Positions 1 to 9,401 of a DNA stretch of 64,000 nucleotides are shown in pieces (positions within the stretch are counted from its first letter, which is position 1; every line of letters starts with the position of its first letter). The stretch covers positions 124,001-188,000 of the forward strand of contig NZ_CANLDB010000006.1 of assembly GCF_947489365.1 (NCBI RefSeq). The letters run 5' to 3'. Under the pieces are notes generated by a model, which made no database searches, had not been told where the DNA came from, and saw only the letters and a program-made list of their open reading frames with translations. Made by a program: the position numbers and the translations under genes. This DNA is from an uncultured Nocardioides sp. GTDB lineage: Bacteria; Actinomycetota; Actinomycetes; Propionibacteriales; Nocardioidaceae.

Positions 1-1852
1 CGACCAGCTCGACGACTACCGCCGCGCCCACCGCATCTCGGAGACCTGGCCCGCGAAGGAGCGGATCGTCGTCGCCGTCACCGGCGGCCCGGAGAGCGAG
101 ACGCTGCTGCGCCGGGGCGCCCGGCTGGCGCAGCGCTCCGCCGGCGCGGAGCTGCTCGCCGTGCACGTGATCGCCAGCGACGGGCTCCGCAGCACCGACG
201 AGCGGAGCCTCGAGGGGGTCCAGCGTCTCGTCGGCGACCTCGGCGGCACCTTCCACACCGTCGTCGGGGAGGACCGGGCAGCCGCGGTCGTCGAGTTCGC
301 CTCCGGCGCGAACGCGACGATGGTCCTCGTCGGCGTCTCGCGGCACGGCCGCCTCCGTCGCCTGCTGGCGGGGACGACGGGCGACCGCATCGCCTCGCTG
401 GCCGGCCGGATCGACGTCCACCTCGTCACCCACGACCACGTGGCCCGCCGGACCGTGGCCCGCCCCGCGCTGTCGCCGCTGTCGCCGACGCGGACGGTCG
501 CCGGGTGGGTCGGGGCCGTGGTGCTGCCGCTCCTGCTCGCGGGGGTGCTCCACAGCTTCACCGACACCGACGACCTGGCGCTGGCCACGCTCGCGCTGCT
601 CGCCTGCACCGTGGCCGTCGCGCTCGTCGGCGGGCTGCTGCCCGCCGTGCTCGGGGCCGTGATCGGGTTCGGCGCCCTGAACTACTGGTTCACCGCCCCG
701 ACCGGCACCCTGACGGTCGCCGAGCCGCGGAACCTGTTGGTGCTCGCGGTCTTCGTCGCCGTCGCCGTCGGGGTCGCCACCGTCGTCGACCGCGCCTCGC
801 GACGTGCGGCCGAGGCGCTCGACGCCCGGACCGAGGCCGCGACGATGAGCAACCTGTCGCAGTCCGTCCTGACCGGGCAGGACACCGCCGAGGCCGTCGT
901 CGAGCGCGTCCGCGAGACGTTCGGGCAGCGGGCGGTGTCGCTGCTGACCCGGACCGAGGCGGGCTGGGTCGTCGTCGCCTCCGCCGGAGGGCCCTGCGCG
1001 GCGTCCCCCGAGGACGGCGACACGCGGGTCCGGGTCGACGACACCCACGTCCTCGCGCTGTGCGGGGAACCACTGCGCGCCGCCGACCAGCGGGTGCTGA
1101 ACGGCTTCGCGACCCAGGCGGGACTCGTGCTGGAGTACCGCCGGCTGCGCGAGCGCGACCTGCGCGCCGCCACCCTCGAGCGGACCGAGGCGACCTCGAC
1201 CGCCCTGCTCCGGGCGGTCTCCCACGACCTGCGGACCCCGCTCGCCACCATGCGGACGTCGGTCGACGGCGCGCTGCTCGACTCGGTCTCCCCGGACGAG
1301 CGCACGGAGCTGCTCGCGGCCGTCGACGCCTCCGCCGAGACCCTGCAGCGGCTCATCGACGACCTCCTCGATCTCTCGCGGCTGGAGAGCGGCCTCGTCC
1401 GGCCCGCGCTGCGCCCGCTCTCGCTGGACGAGGTGCTCCCCCTCGCCGTGGCCGGCCACCCGCCGGACGCCGTCGTCCTCGACGTCGACGAGTCCGTGCC
1501 GCTGGTGCACACCGACGCCGGGCTGCTCACCCGCGTCGTCGCGAACCTCGTCGACAACGCCGTCCGCCACGGCGGCGGCCAGCCGGTGCGCGTCCTGGCC
1601 CACGTGCTCCCCGACGCCGTCGAGGTCCTGGTGGTCGACCGCGGCCCCGGGGTCGACGAGCAGCAGCGGACCCGCATGTTCGAGCCGTTCCAACGCCTCG
1701 GGGACACGTCGTCCGGCGGCCTCGGGCTGGGGCTCGCGGTCGCCCGCGGCCTCCTCGACGCGCTCGGTGGCACGCTGGCCGCGGAGGACACCCCGGGCGG
1801 TGGCCTCACCATGATCGTCGGCCTGCCCCGGGCCGGGGAGGAGCACCGGTGA
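1..1852 (+). CDS. kdpD: KdpD sensor histidine kinase, 3' part (5' end outside window)
   Basis: Membrane sensor kinase of the KdpDE system, which controls high-affinity K+ uptake. About 616 residues are visible of a family that usually runs about 850-900, so the N-terminal KdpD/Usp-binding part lies upstream of the window. The reading frame is open from base 2. In order one sees the universal-stress-like domain (residues matching AVTGGPESETLLRRGARLA), four closely spaced hydrophobic segments around bases 500-790 (DUF4118 region), a GAF-like linker, the dimerisation H-box VSHDLRTPLAT near base 1220, and the ATPase domain with the N-box LVDNAVRHG and the GLGLGLAVARGLL glycine motif. It overlaps kdpE by four bases (GTGA), so the pair is translationally coupled. 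The kdpFABC pump genes are not in the window. Confidence 0.96.
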   Translation, partial: DQLDDYRRAHRISETWPAKERIVVAVTGGPESETLLRRGARLAQRSAGAELLAVHVIASDGLRSTDERSLEGVQRLVGDLGGTFHTVVGEDRAAAVVEFASGANATMVLVGVSRHGRLRRLLAGTTGDRIASLAGRIDVHLVTHDHVARRTVARPALSPLSPTRTVAGWVGAVVLPLLLAGVLHSFTDTDDLALATLALLACTVAVALVGGLLPAVLGAVIGFGALNYWFTAPTGTLTVAEPRNLLVLAVFVAVAVGVATVVDRASRRAAEALDARTEAATMSNLSQSVLTGQDTAEAVVERVRETFGQRAVSLLTRTEAGWVVVASAGGPCAASPEDGDTRVRVDDTHVLALCGEPLRAADQRVLNGFATQAGLVLEYRRLRERDLRAATLERTEATSTALLRAVSHDLRTPLATMRTSVDGALLDSVSPDERTELLAAVDASAETLQRLIDDLLDLSRLESGLVRPALRPLSLDEVLPLAVAGHPPDAVVLDVDESVPLVHTDAGLLTRVVANLVDNAVRHGGGQPVRVLAHVLPDAVEVLVVDRGPGVDEQQRTRMFEPFQRLGDTSSGGLGLGLAVARGLLDALGGTLAAEDTPGGGLTMIVGLPRAGEEHR

Positions 1853-2541
1853 GCACGCCTGCCCCGCGGGTCCTCGTCGTCGACGACGAGCAGGCGCTGG
1901 CCCGTGCCCTCGCCATCAACCTCCGCGCCCACGGCTGGGAGGTGCTGGTCGCCCACGACGGACGCGGCGCCCTCGACACCGCCGCGACCGGCCACCCCGA
2001 CGTGGTGCTGCTCGACCTCGGCCTGCCCGACATGGACGGCACCGAGGTCATCGCCGGCCTCCGCGGGTGGACGACGGTGCCGATCGTCGTCCTCTCCGCC
2101 CGCCAGCACGGCGAGGACAAGGTGGAGGCCCTCGACCTGGGCGCCGACGACTACGTGACGAAGCCGTTCGCGATCAACGAGCTGATGGCGCGGCTGCGGG
2201 CCGCCGTACGCCGGAGCGCCGCCGCGGGGCCGACGGTCTCGCAGGTCACGGTCGGCGACCTCGTCATCGACCTCGGCCGCAAGCGGGTCTCCCGCCGCGG
2301 GGAGGACGTGCGACTGACCCCCACCGAGTGGTCGTTCCTCGAGCTGCTCGCGCGGCACGCCGGCAAGCTCGTGACCCGGGAGCAGATCCTCCGCGAGGTG
2401 TGGGGGTTCGGCTACGAGGACAGCTATCACTACCTGCGGCTGTACGCCGCGCAGCTGCGCCGCAAGCTCGAGGACGACCCCTCGCACCCCCGCCACCTGA
2501 CGACCACCGCCGGGCTCGGCTACACGTTGGAGACGGACTGA
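1849..2541 (+). CDS. kdpE: KdpE response regulator (OmpR family)
   Basis: DNA-binding response regulator paired with KdpD. It has 230 residues starting at a GTG that overlaps the kdpD stop. The receiver domain begins VLVVDDEQALA, with the phospho-acceptor Asp in VVLLDLGLPDMDG, the conserved Thr/Ser in VVLSARQ and Lys in DYVTKPF. The C-terminal winged helix (RLTPTEWSFLELLARHAGKL and later YLRLYAAQLRRKLE) is typical of OmpR/PhoB regulators. In the family, phosphorylated KdpE activates the kdp pump operon under K+ limitation. A longer reading frame running upstream in the same phase through kdpD is a GC-rich shadow and was not used. Confidence 0.97.
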   Translation: MSTPAPRVLVVDDEQALARALAINLRAHGWEVLVAHDGRGALDTAATGHPDVVLLDLGLPDMDGTEVIAGLRGWTTVPIVVLSARQHGEDKVEALDLGADDYVTKPFAINELMARLRAAVRRSAAAGPTVSQVTVGDLVIDLGRKRVSRRGEDVRLTPTEWSFLELLARHAGKLVTREQILREVWGFGYEDSYHYLRLYAAQLRRKLEDDPSHPRHLTTTAGLGYTLETD

Positions 2542-2556
2542 GCCGACGCCGGTACG

Positions 2557-3342
2557 GTGCCCGACGTGACCGAGGCGACCGGAGAGACCGAGCGATGGGC
2601 GGGTCTGGCGGCGATCCCCGGCCTGCCGACGACACGGGCGAGCGCCGGCCACGAGGACCGGGCCCGCGAGCTGCAGGAGCTGGCGCGCGACGCCCACGCC
2701 TACCTCGGCGACGCTCTCGGCACCGCCTTCTCCCCGACGGTGGTCGTGGCCGCCCCGGACGACTGGGCCGACAACGAGGACGGTGCGCCGTACGGGATCC
2801 CGTACGCGAGCGAGACCGAGCTCGTCGTGGTCATCCCCGCGACCGCGGCGGACAACCCGCTCGTCGACACCTACGCCCAGGTCGCGTCCCGTGAGGACGC
2901 CGCCCGCTTCGCGGACCTCATCGCCGTGCACGAGCTCGGCCACCTGCACGTGCGGGAGACGGGCCTCGACCTCCCGCTCGGGTGGCTGGGCGAGCTCACG
3001 GCCACGTACCTCTCCTACTGCTTCCTCGCCGCGCACCGTCCGGCGGACGCCGCCCTGTGGGTCCGGGTCTCCCGCGACCACGCCGCTGCGGTCACCCCGG
3101 CGTACCGGTCGCTCGAGGACCTCGACGGGATCTACTTCGACGTGGGGCCGGAGAACTACATCTGGTACCAGGACACCCTCACCGCCATGGTCGAGGAGGT
3201 CCACGCGGAACGCGGGCCCGCGTTCGTCCTGCGGCTGCGCGACGCCGGCCTCACGCCCGCGAGCGACACCGCCACGACCCTGGCGGCGGCCGAGGCGATC
3301 CACCCCGGGTTCGAGCGGTGGGCGGCGACACTGCGTCGCTGA
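2557..3342 (+). CDS. HELGH-motif putative zinc metallopeptidase-like protein
   Basis: 261-residue soluble protein from a GTG start 15 bases after kdpE. No signal peptide or membrane segment is seen. The centre carries FADLIAVHELGHLHVRE, the HExxH zinc-binding helix of gluzincin-type metallopeptidases. A possible third ligand, Glu in LGELTATYLSYC, follows about 20 residues later. The rest is Ala/Asp-rich with aromatic residues (ENYIWYQDTLTAM) and matches no peptidase family I can name. It may be catalytic or a degenerate relative. The tight spacing after kdpE allows co-transcription, but nothing shows a link to K+ homeostasis. Confidence 0.75.
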   Translation: MPDVTEATGETERWAGLAAIPGLPTTRASAGHEDRARELQELARDAHAYLGDALGTAFSPTVVVAAPDDWADNEDGAPYGIPYASETELVVVIPATAADNPLVDTYAQVASREDAARFADLIAVHELGHLHVRETGLDLPLGWLGELTATYLSYCFLAAHRPADAALWVRVSRDHAAAVTPAYRSLEDLDGIYFDVGPENYIWYQDTLTAMVEEVHAERGPAFVLRLRDAGLTPASDTATTLAAAEAIHPGFERWAATLRR

Positions 3343-3357
3343 GCGGAGCCGACCGCG

Positions 3358-3933
3358 TCAGCTCGTGAAGCCGGTGGCCCGCACGACCCGGGCCGGCACG
3401 CCGGCCACGACCGTGTCGGCCGGGACGTCGCGGGTGACCACCGCGCCCGCACCGACGACGGCGCCGTCCCCGATCCTGACCCCGGGGACGACGGTGACGT
3501 TCGCGCCGAGCCACACCCGGCGTCCGATCACGACCCGGGCGGGGGTCATGTCACCGCGGCGTTGCGGGTCGAGGGAGTGGTTCAGCGTCGTCACGGTGCA
3601 GCCGTGGCCGATCAGCGAGCCGTCGCCGACCTCGATGCCACCGGTGTCCTGGAAGCGGCAGCCCATGTTGACGAAGACGTCGCGGCCGAGGTGGAGGTTG
3701 CGGCCGAACTCGCTGTGGAACGGCGGGAAGACGACGACCGACTCGTGCACCGGTCCGCCCGTGAGCTCGGCGAGCAGGGCGCGCACCTCGTCGGGGTCGC
3801 GGTAGGCGGTGTTGATCTCGGCGACGATCCGCAGCGCCTCCTGGGAGGCGGCGTGCATGACGCGGTGCGCCTCGGAGCCGGCCTCGACCGTCAGGCCGCG
3901 GTCGACGTGGTCGAGGAAGGTGCGGAGGTCCAT
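3358..3933 (-). CDS. Maltose/galactoside O-acetyltransferase-like protein (LbH fold)
   Basis: 191-residue acetyl-CoA-dependent sugar O-acetyltransferase of the NodL/LacA/Maa type. The N-terminal part is the Maa-like helical region (residues 5-55). It is followed by the left-handed beta-helix hexapeptide repeats and the signature end [26 protein letters not shown] ... GVPARVVR, quoted here as two stretches either side of ADTVVA. The family's catalytic His lies in [10 protein letters not shown]. Substrate cannot be assigned from sequence. It is the last gene of a minus-strand set behind a cupin (18-base gap) and an XRE regulator, which suggests one small operon. Confidence 0.88.
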   Translation of the reverse strand: MDLRTFLDHVDRGLTVEAGSEAHRVMHAASQEALRIVAEINTAYRDPDEVRALLAELTGGPVHESVVVFPPFHSEFGRNLHLGRDVFVNMGCRFQDTGGIEVGDGSLIGHGCTVTTLNHSLDPQRRGDMTPARVVIGRRVWLGANVTVVPGVRIGDGAVVGAGAVVTRDVPADTVVAGVPARVVRATGFTS

Positions 3934-3951
3934 GTGGTGCAGGTCCCGGGT

Positions 3952-4359
3952 TCAGAGCGCCGGCGCGGCGGCGTACTCGTCGTCGGTGACGGGCGCGAGC
4001 CAGTGCACGACGTCGTGCTCGTCGTCGGCCTCGTTGATCGCGAGGTGGGCCATGAAACGGGTCGGGGCCGCGCCATGCCAGTGCTCCTCGTCGGCCTCGA
4101 ACAGCACGCGGTCGCCGGGTCGGATGACCTCGACGGGGCCGCCGCGACGTTGGCAGAGGCCGACGCCCTCGGTGACCCAGACGGTCTGGCTGAGCGGGTG
4201 GCGGTGCCAGTGGGTGCGGGCGCCGGGGGTGAAGTGGACGAGGTTCGCCGAGAGCCGCGACGGGGCGGGTGCGGCGGCGACGGCGTCGATCCAGACGTCG
4301 CCGGTGAACCAGTCCGCCGGGCCCTTGACGGTGTCGACGGAGCTGCGGGTGATCTGCAC
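3952..4359 (-). CDS. Cupin-domain protein
   Basis: 135-residue single-domain cupin. The first cupin motif is seen as FTPGARTHWHRHPLSQTVWV (metal ligands His-x-His) and the second as IRPGDRVLFEADEEHWHGA. Length and motifs resemble the small cupins annotated near carboxymuconolactone decarboxylases and in (R)-mandelonitrile-lyase-like proteins. The reaction cannot be read from the sequence. It starts 8 bases after the upstream XRE regulator gene ends, so the two are probably co-transcribed. The alcohol dehydrogenase on the other side of the regulator may be part of the same response. Confidence 0.85.
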   Translation of the reverse strand: MQITRSSVDTVKGPADWFTGDVWIDAVAAAPAPSRLSANLVHFTPGARTHWHRHPLSQTVWVTEGVGLCQRRGGPVEVIRPGDRVLFEADEEHWHGAAPTRFMAHLAINEADDEHDVVHWLAPVTDDEYAAAPAL

Positions 4360-4367
4360 GGTGTCTC

Positions 4368-5273
4368 CTAGTGGGGGGTCGGGGCGTCGGTGGGGTGGGC
4401 GGCCCAGGAGGCGAGCAGCCGGAGCCGCTCGGCGGAGGGCGACCCCGGCTCGGCGGTGAACACGAGCAGGGCGTGCCCGGGCTCGGCGGTGACGGCGAGC
4501 TCCTCGTACACGAGGGTCAGCTCACCGACGACCGGATGCTGGTAGCGCTTGGTGCCCGCGCCATGGGTGCGGACGTCGTGGTCGGCCCACAGCCGGCGGA
4601 AGACCTCGCTGCGGGTCGAGAGCTCGCCGACGAGGTCCTGGAGCGCCCGGTTGTGGGGGTCGCGCCCGGCCTCGACGCGCATGATCCCGACGCACATCGC
4701 GGCGAAGCGGTCCCAGTCGGGGTAGAAGTCGCGGGCGACCGGGTCGAGGAACTGGAAGCGGGCCAGGTTGGGCAGGCGTCCGCCCCGCCCGTCACCCCCG
4801 GTCCCGTCGGCGCCGTCGCCGATCACCGGCGAGTAGAAGGCCCGTGCCAGGTCGTTCATGGCCACGATGTTCTGCTGCGCGTCGCGCACGAAGGCGACGC
4901 CGTCGGTGATGGCCGCGAGCGCCCACTGCAGGCTCTGTCGCGGAGCGGCGCGGCCCGGCGTACGACGACGCGGGCGACCGGAGGACGGCACGCCGTCCGC
5001 CGCGCGGGCGAGGTCGAGCAGGTGGGCGCGCTCGGTGCCGTCGAGCTGCAGCGCGGAGGCCAGGGCCTCGAGCACCCCGGACGAGGCGCCGGCGATCTGG
5101 CCGCGCTCGAGCCGGGCGTAGTACTCCACGCTCATCCCGGCCAGCGTGGCGACCTCGCTGCGGCGCAGCCCAGGCACCCGGCGGGTGCCGCCGGCGGGCA
5201 GGCCCACCTGCTCCGGGGTGACGCGGGCGCGGCGGGTGGTGAGGAACTCACGCACCTCCTGGCGGTTGTCCAT
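4368..5273 (-). CDS. XRE-family regulator with MmyB-like ligand-binding domain
   Basis: 301-residue transcription factor. The N-terminal Cro/CI-type HTH is clear (RRSEVATLAGMSVEYYARLE, residues about 35-55). The remainder corresponds to the MmyB-like PAS-type sensor domain common in actinobacteria (AITDGVAFVRDAQQNIVAMN, then the DPVARDFYPDWDRFAAM region). These regulators usually act on divergently transcribed dehydrogenase or reductase genes. Here the gene is divergent from a zinc alcohol dehydrogenase, with about 160 bases between the two starts, and is followed by cupin and acetyltransferase genes on its own strand. Regulation of that neighbourhood is inferred. Confidence 0.93.
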   Translation of the reverse strand: MDNRQEVREFLTTRRARVTPEQVGLPAGGTRRVPGLRRSEVATLAGMSVEYYARLERGQIAGASSGVLEALASALQLDGTERAHLLDLARAADGVPSSGRPRRRTPGRAAPRQSLQWALAAITDGVAFVRDAQQNIVAMNDLARAFYSPVIGDGADGTGGDGRGGRLPNLARFQFLDPVARDFYPDWDRFAAMCVGIMRVEAGRDPHNRALQDLVGELSTRSEVFRRLWADHDVRTHGAGTKRYQHPVVGELTLVYEELAVTAEPGHALLVFTAEPGSPSAERLRLLASWAAHPTDAPTPH

Positions 5274-5436
5274 GCCTCGACCCTAGGCACGCCGACGGCC
5301 CCCGGGGAGCCGTGAAGGGTGCCCTGTCGGTGCACCTCACGTCCGTGACTCCCCCGCGCCCGCGGGCCGCGCTTGACTCGACCCGTCGGCCCTCTCGGGG
5401 CCGGCCACCGGACCAGACGAGCACGAGGAGCGGACG

Positions 5437-6474
5437 ATGAGGGCGACACTGATGTACGGCGCGGGCGACGTGCGGGTCGAGGACGTGCGCGACTCGCGGA
5501 TCGAGCAGCCGACAGACGCGCTGGTGCGGATCACGGCCAGCTGCATCTGCGGCAGCGACCTGCACCCGTACGGCTCGATGGCCGCCGAGGACGGGCCCGT
5601 GCACGTCGGCCACGAGTTCGTCGGTGTCGTCGAGGAGACCGGCGCGGAGGTCTCGACGCTCAACCGCGGCGACGTCGTGGTCGCACCGTTCGCCTTCTCG
5701 TGCGGCGCCTGCGAGTTCTGCCGCGCCGGCCTGCAGACCTCCTGCGTGCGGGGCGGGTTCTGGGACGGCCTCGCCGGCGAGGGCGGCCAGGCCGAGGCCA
5801 TCCGTGTGCCGCTCGCCGACGGCACGCTCGCGAGCCTCCCGGTCGCCGAGGACTCCGCGCTGATGCCCTCGCTGCTCACCCTCTCCGACGTCCTCGGCAC
5901 CGGCTGGCACGCCGCGGTGCGCGGCGGTGTCGGACCGGGGACGTCGGTCACCGTCATCGGTGACGGCGCGGTCGGGCTGCTCGCGGTGCTGTCCGCGAAA
6001 CGCCTCGGCGCCGAGCAGATCGTCCTCATGGGCCGCCACACGGCCCGCACCGACCTGGGCCGTGAGTTCGGCGCCACCGACGTCGTCACCACCCGCGGCG
6101 AGGAGGGCGTCACCGCGGTGCGCGACCTCACCGGCGGGCACGGCACCCACGTCGTGCTCGAGGCGGTCGGCCACCTCCCGGCGTACGAGCAGGCGTACGG
6201 CGTCGTCCGCCCGGGCGGCACGATCAGCCGCGTCGGCGTCCCGCAGTACGAGGAGGCGCCGATCGGCTTCGGGAGCCTCTTCGCCGGCAACGTCACCCTC
6301 ACCGGCGGACCCGCCCCGACCCGGGCGTACGTCGACGAGCTGCTGCCCGCCGTCCTCGGGGGCGAGATCGAGCCCGGCCTCGTCTTCGACGCGACCACCG
6401 ACCTCGACGGCGTCCCCGACGGCTACCGGCGCATGGCCGACCGCGAGGCCCTCAAGGTCCTCGTCCGCCCGTGA
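5437..6474 (+). CDS. Zinc-dependent medium-chain alcohol dehydrogenase
   Basis: 345-residue MDR-superfamily oxidoreductase. Catalytic zinc ligands are seen in ASCICGSDLHPYG and VGHEFVGVVEE. The structural-zinc four-Cys loop is CGACEFCRAGLQTSC. The Rossmann nucleotide-binding motif is VIGDGAVGLLAVL. The start ATG has an upstream GAGGAGCGG stretch as ribosome-binding site. Substrate is unknown. Similarity is to the glutathione-independent-formaldehyde and threonine-dehydrogenase-like branch. It is divergent from the XRE/MmyB regulator, which is its likely controller. Confidence 0.93.
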   Translation: MRATLMYGAGDVRVEDVRDSRIEQPTDALVRITASCICGSDLHPYGSMAAEDGPVHVGHEFVGVVEETGAEVSTLNRGDVVVAPFAFSCGACEFCRAGLQTSCVRGGFWDGLAGEGGQAEAIRVPLADGTLASLPVAEDSALMPSLLTLSDVLGTGWHAAVRGGVGPGTSVTVIGDGAVGLLAVLSAKRLGAEQIVLMGRHTARTDLGREFGATDVVTTRGEEGVTAVRDLTGGHGTHVVLEAVGHLPAYEQAYGVVRPGGTISRVGVPQYEEAPIGFGSLFAGNVTLTGGPAPTRAYVDELLPAVLGGEIEPGLVFDATTDLDGVPDGYRRMADREALKVLVRP

Positions 6475-7010
6475 GACCGCACCGCCGGCTGCTCGCACCG
6501 CTGGTGCTCGCGGCGGGAGCGACGCTCGGGGCCTGCGGGTCCGGATCCGCGCCGTCCAGCGACCGCGCGGCGTCCGCACCGGCCGACCCGACGTCGCGGC
6601 CGGCGGCGGAGCAGTCGTCCGCGGGCCGGAGCACCGAGGGGGACTTGGTGAGGAGGATCGAGATCGAGGTCGGCGGCGAGACCGTCGTCGCCCGGCTCGA
6701 CGACAGCGCCGCGTCGCGGGACCTCGTGGCCCAGCTGCCCGTGACGGTGGCGATGACCGACCACCAGGGCGTGGAGAAGACCGGGCGCCTGCCCTCGGCG
6801 CTGTCGCTGGACGGCCAGCCCGACGTCGGCGACCCCGCCGTGGGCGACCTCGGCTACTACGCCCCCGGCCAGGACCTCGTCCTCTACCACGGCGAGCAGT
6901 CCGCCTACCCCGGGATCGTCGTCCTCGGCCGCCTCGAGGGCGACGCCGCCGCGCGGCTGGCCGCGATGCCCGGCGACGTCGAGGCCGTCGTCACCCGCGC
7001 GAGGCCCTGA
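6471..7010 (+). CDS. Cyclophilin-like-fold lipoprotein
   Basis: 179-residue predicted lipoprotein from a GTG overlapping the dehydrogenase stop. The signal peptide is hydrophobic and ends in the lipobox LGAC-G around residue 22, followed by a Ser/Ala/Pro-rich tether. The C-terminal 110 residues ([55 protein letters not shown]) match the small bacterial cyclophilin-like domain often found next to oxidoreductase genes. The function of the family is not established. The overlap suggests co-expression with the alcohol dehydrogenase. Confidence 0.85.
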   Translation: MRPHRRLLAPLVLAAGATLGACGSGSAPSSDRAASAPADPTSRPAAEQSSAGRSTEGDLVRRIEIEVGGETVVARLDDSAASRDLVAQLPVTVAMTDHQGVEKTGRLPSALSLDGQPDVGDPAVGDLGYYAPGQDLVLYHGEQSAYPGIVVLGRLEGDAAARLAAMPGDVEAVVTRARP

Positions 7011-7035
7011 GGGGAACCCGCCGTACGGTGCTGCG

Positions 7036-7719
7036 ATGAGCACCCGCCTCGGCATCCTCGGCGCCGGCAAGGTCGGCACCGTCCTCGCCCGTCTCGCGGT
7101 CGCCGCCGGGCACGAGGTGCTCATCGCCGGCTCGGGCCCCGTCGAGAAGATCGCGCTCACCGTCGAGGTGCTCGCCCCCGGCGCTGTGCCGGCGACCGCC
7201 GAGGAGGTCGTCGCCGGCAGCGACCTCGTCGTGCTGGCCCTGCCCCTCGGCAAGCACCGCAGCCTGCCCGCCGACCTGCTCGACGGGACGCTGGTCCTCG
7301 ACGCCATGAACTACTGGTGGGAGGTCGACGGGGAGCGCGACGACCTCCGTGACCCGCGGACGTCGTCCAGCGAGATCGTCCGCGACCACCTGCGAGGGTC
7401 CCGGGTCGTGAAGGCGTTCAACCACGTCGGCTACCACGACCTGGACGAGAGCCCCCGCCCGTCGGGCGACCCCGACCGGAAGGCGATCGCGATCGCCGGC
7501 GACGACCCGGACGACGTGGCGACGGTGGCGCGGCTCGTCGACTCCCTCGGCTTCGACCCCCTGGAGGTCGGGACCCTCGCCGACGGCGTCCGGCTCGAGC
7601 CCGGCACCGAGCCGTTCGGCGCCAGCGTCCCGGCCGACGAGCTGCGCGCCATGGTCGGGACGTTCGCGGAGTCCGAGCGCGGCCGCGAGGTCCTCGCGGC
7701 GCGGCGGTCCGCCGGCTGA
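7036..7719 (+). CDS. NADPH-dependent F420 reductase-like protein
   Basis: 227-residue NAD(P)-binding protein of the F420-oxidoreductase/NADP-oxidoreductase (Fno-like) family. The Rossmann motif [21 protein letters not shown] opens the protein (given here as the region of residues 5-25). Further family features are the [19 protein letters not shown] turn and [13 protein letters not shown]. Many members act on substrates other than F420, so the exact reaction is open. The gene stands alone between the lipoprotein and the convergent prfC. Confidence 0.85.
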   Translation: MSTRLGILGAGKVGTVLARLAVAAGHEVLIAGSGPVEKIALTVEVLAPGAVPATAEEVVAGSDLVVLALPLGKHRSLPADLLDGTLVLDAMNYWWEVDGERDDLRDPRTSSSEIVRDHLRGSRVVKAFNHVGYHDLDESPRPSGDPDRKAIAIAGDDPDDVATVARLVDSLGFDPLEVGTLADGVRLEPGTEPFGASVPADELRAMVGTFAESERGREVLAARRSAG

Positions 7720-7744
7720 GCCGAGCCCTGGGGACCGAGGCTGC

Positions 7745-9334
7745 TCAGGCCCCGCCCGCCGGCAGCTCGGCGAGCTCGAGGTTCGGGCGCTGCCGCTGGA
7801 CCGTCGCCAGCCGCCACTTGTCGGAGAACAGCGCGAGCAGCACCCCGTCGGAGCGTCCCAGCACCTCGACCCCGGGCATCCCGGAGAGCTCCTGGGCCAC
7901 GTCCGGGGCGACCGCCCGCGCCAGGGAGTACGGCAGCGGCTCGAGGCGCACGACGGCGCCGAACTCCGAGGCCAGCCGGGCCTGCACCACCTCGAACTGC
8001 ATGGGGCCCACCGCGGCGAGCACCGGGGAGGCGTCGCCGCGCGCCTCGGAGCGGAGCACCTGGACGACGCCCTCCTGGTCGAGCTGCTCGATCCCCCGGC
8101 GGAACTGCTTCGCCCGTCCGGTGTCGCTCACGGAGGCCGAGACGAAGTGCTCGGGCGCGAACGTCGCGATCGGCGGGAACTCGACCGGGGTCCCGGTGTG
8201 GATGGTGTCGCCGACCCGCAGCGCGGAGGCGTTCACCAGCCCGACGATGTCGCCGGGGAGCGCCAGGTCGACCGACGACCTCTCGCGCCCGAACACCGCC
8301 TGCGCGTACTTGGTGGCGAAGGGCCGTCCGGTCCGCGCGTGGGTCACCACCATCCCGCGCTCGAAGGTCCCCGAGCAGACCCGGGCGTAGGCGAGGCGGT
8401 CGCGGTGGGCCGCGTCCATGCCCGACTGGACCTTGAAGACCAGCGCGCTGAAGTCGTCGTCGACCTCCCGCGTCGCCCCGTCGACGGTGGCCGTGGGACC
8501 CGGTGCGGGCGCGAGGCCGACGAGCTCCTCGAGCAGCCGGGCGACGCCGAAGTTCGACAGCGCGGAGGCGAACAGCACCGGGGTGGAGCGTCCCGCGAGG
8601 AAGTCGTCCTGGTCGTGGTCGGCGCCGTCGGCGGACAGCAGCGCGTCCTCCTCGACCGCCTGCTCCCAGGCACCCTCCGCCGTGGCGACCGGGTCGGCGG
8701 CGGCCTCCTCGGCGGACATCCGCCGCTCGGGCGCGCGGGTGGCCCCGCCGGCGGTCCGGGTGTACGCCAGGAAGTCACCGGACTGCCGGTCGAGCACGCC
8801 ACGGAAGTCGCCGGCGACCCCGACGGGCCAGGTCAGCGGTGTGGGGCGCAGGCCGATCTGCTGCTCGATGAGGTCCATCAGCTCCAGCGGCTCGAGCCCG
8901 GGGCGGTCCCACTTGTTGATGACCGTGATGACGGGGATGCCGCGCAGCGTGCAGACCTTGAACAGCTTCAGCGTCTGCGGCTCCAGGCCCTTGGCGGCGT
9001 CGACGAGCATCACCGCGGAGTCCACGGCCGACAGCACCCGGTAGGTGTCCTCGGAGAAGTCGCTGTGGCCCGGGGTGTCCACGAGGTTGACCACGTGGCC
9101 GTCGTACTCGAACTGGAGGGCGGCGCTGGTGATCGAGATGCCGCGTGCGCGCTCCATCTCCATCCAGTCCGACACGGTGCCCCGGCGCCCGGCCTTGCCG
9201 TGGACGGCGCCCGCCTCGGTGAGGACCTGCGCGTGCAGGGCGAGCGCCTCGGTCAGGGTGGACTTGCCCGCGTCCGGGTGGCTGATGACCGCGAAGGTCC
9301 GGCGGGGCCGGACATCACGCTCGGTCGACGACAC
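7745..9334 (-). CDS. prfC: Peptide chain release factor 3 (RF3)
   Basis: 529-residue translational GTPase, full length for the family. RF3 recycles RF1/RF2 from terminated ribosomes. GTPase motifs: G1 SHPDAGKSTLTEA, G2/switch region with RGISITSAAL, G3 DTPGHSDFSED, G4 VINKWDRPG. Domain II and III follow (FKVQSGMDAAHRDRLAYARV, then GPMQFEVVQARL near the C-terminus). The minus-strand gene converges with the F420-reductase-like gene. No operon partner is evident. Confidence 0.97.
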   Translation of the reverse strand: MSSTERDVRPRRTFAVISHPDAGKSTLTEALALHAQVLTEAGAVHGKAGRRGTVSDWMEMERARGISITSAALQFEYDGHVVNLVDTPGHSDFSEDTYRVLSAVDSAVMLVDAAKGLEPQTLKLFKVCTLRGIPVITVINKWDRPGLEPLELMDLIEQQIGLRPTPLTWPVGVAGDFRGVLDRQSGDFLAYTRTAGGATRAPERRMSAEEAAADPVATAEGAWEQAVEEDALLSADGADHDQDDFLAGRSTPVLFASALSNFGVARLLEELVGLAPAPGPTATVDGATREVDDDFSALVFKVQSGMDAAHRDRLAYARVCSGTFERGMVVTHARTGRPFATKYAQAVFGRERSSVDLALPGDIVGLVNASALRVGDTIHTGTPVEFPPIATFAPEHFVSASVSDTGRAKQFRRGIEQLDQEGVVQVLRSEARGDASPVLAAVGPMQFEVVQARLASEFGAVVRLEPLPYSLARAVAPDVAQELSGMPGVEVLGRSDGVLLALFSDKWRLATVQRQRPNLELAELPAGGA

Positions 9335-9401
9335 CCGCCCAGCCTACGGAGGGGCCGCCGACCCGACCGGCCCGCACCCCTGCCGGACGGTGTCCCGGGC
9401 C

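Noticed and set aside
682-3303. Very long open frames on the minus strand opposite kdpDE and others (also 9253-11700, 21730-23928 minus, 51933-55238 plus).
   Set aside because: They lie antisense to clear genes, have low-complexity Arg/Gly/Pro/Ala or Asp/Val/Gly content and no domains; they reflect the GC-rich third codon positions of the real genes.
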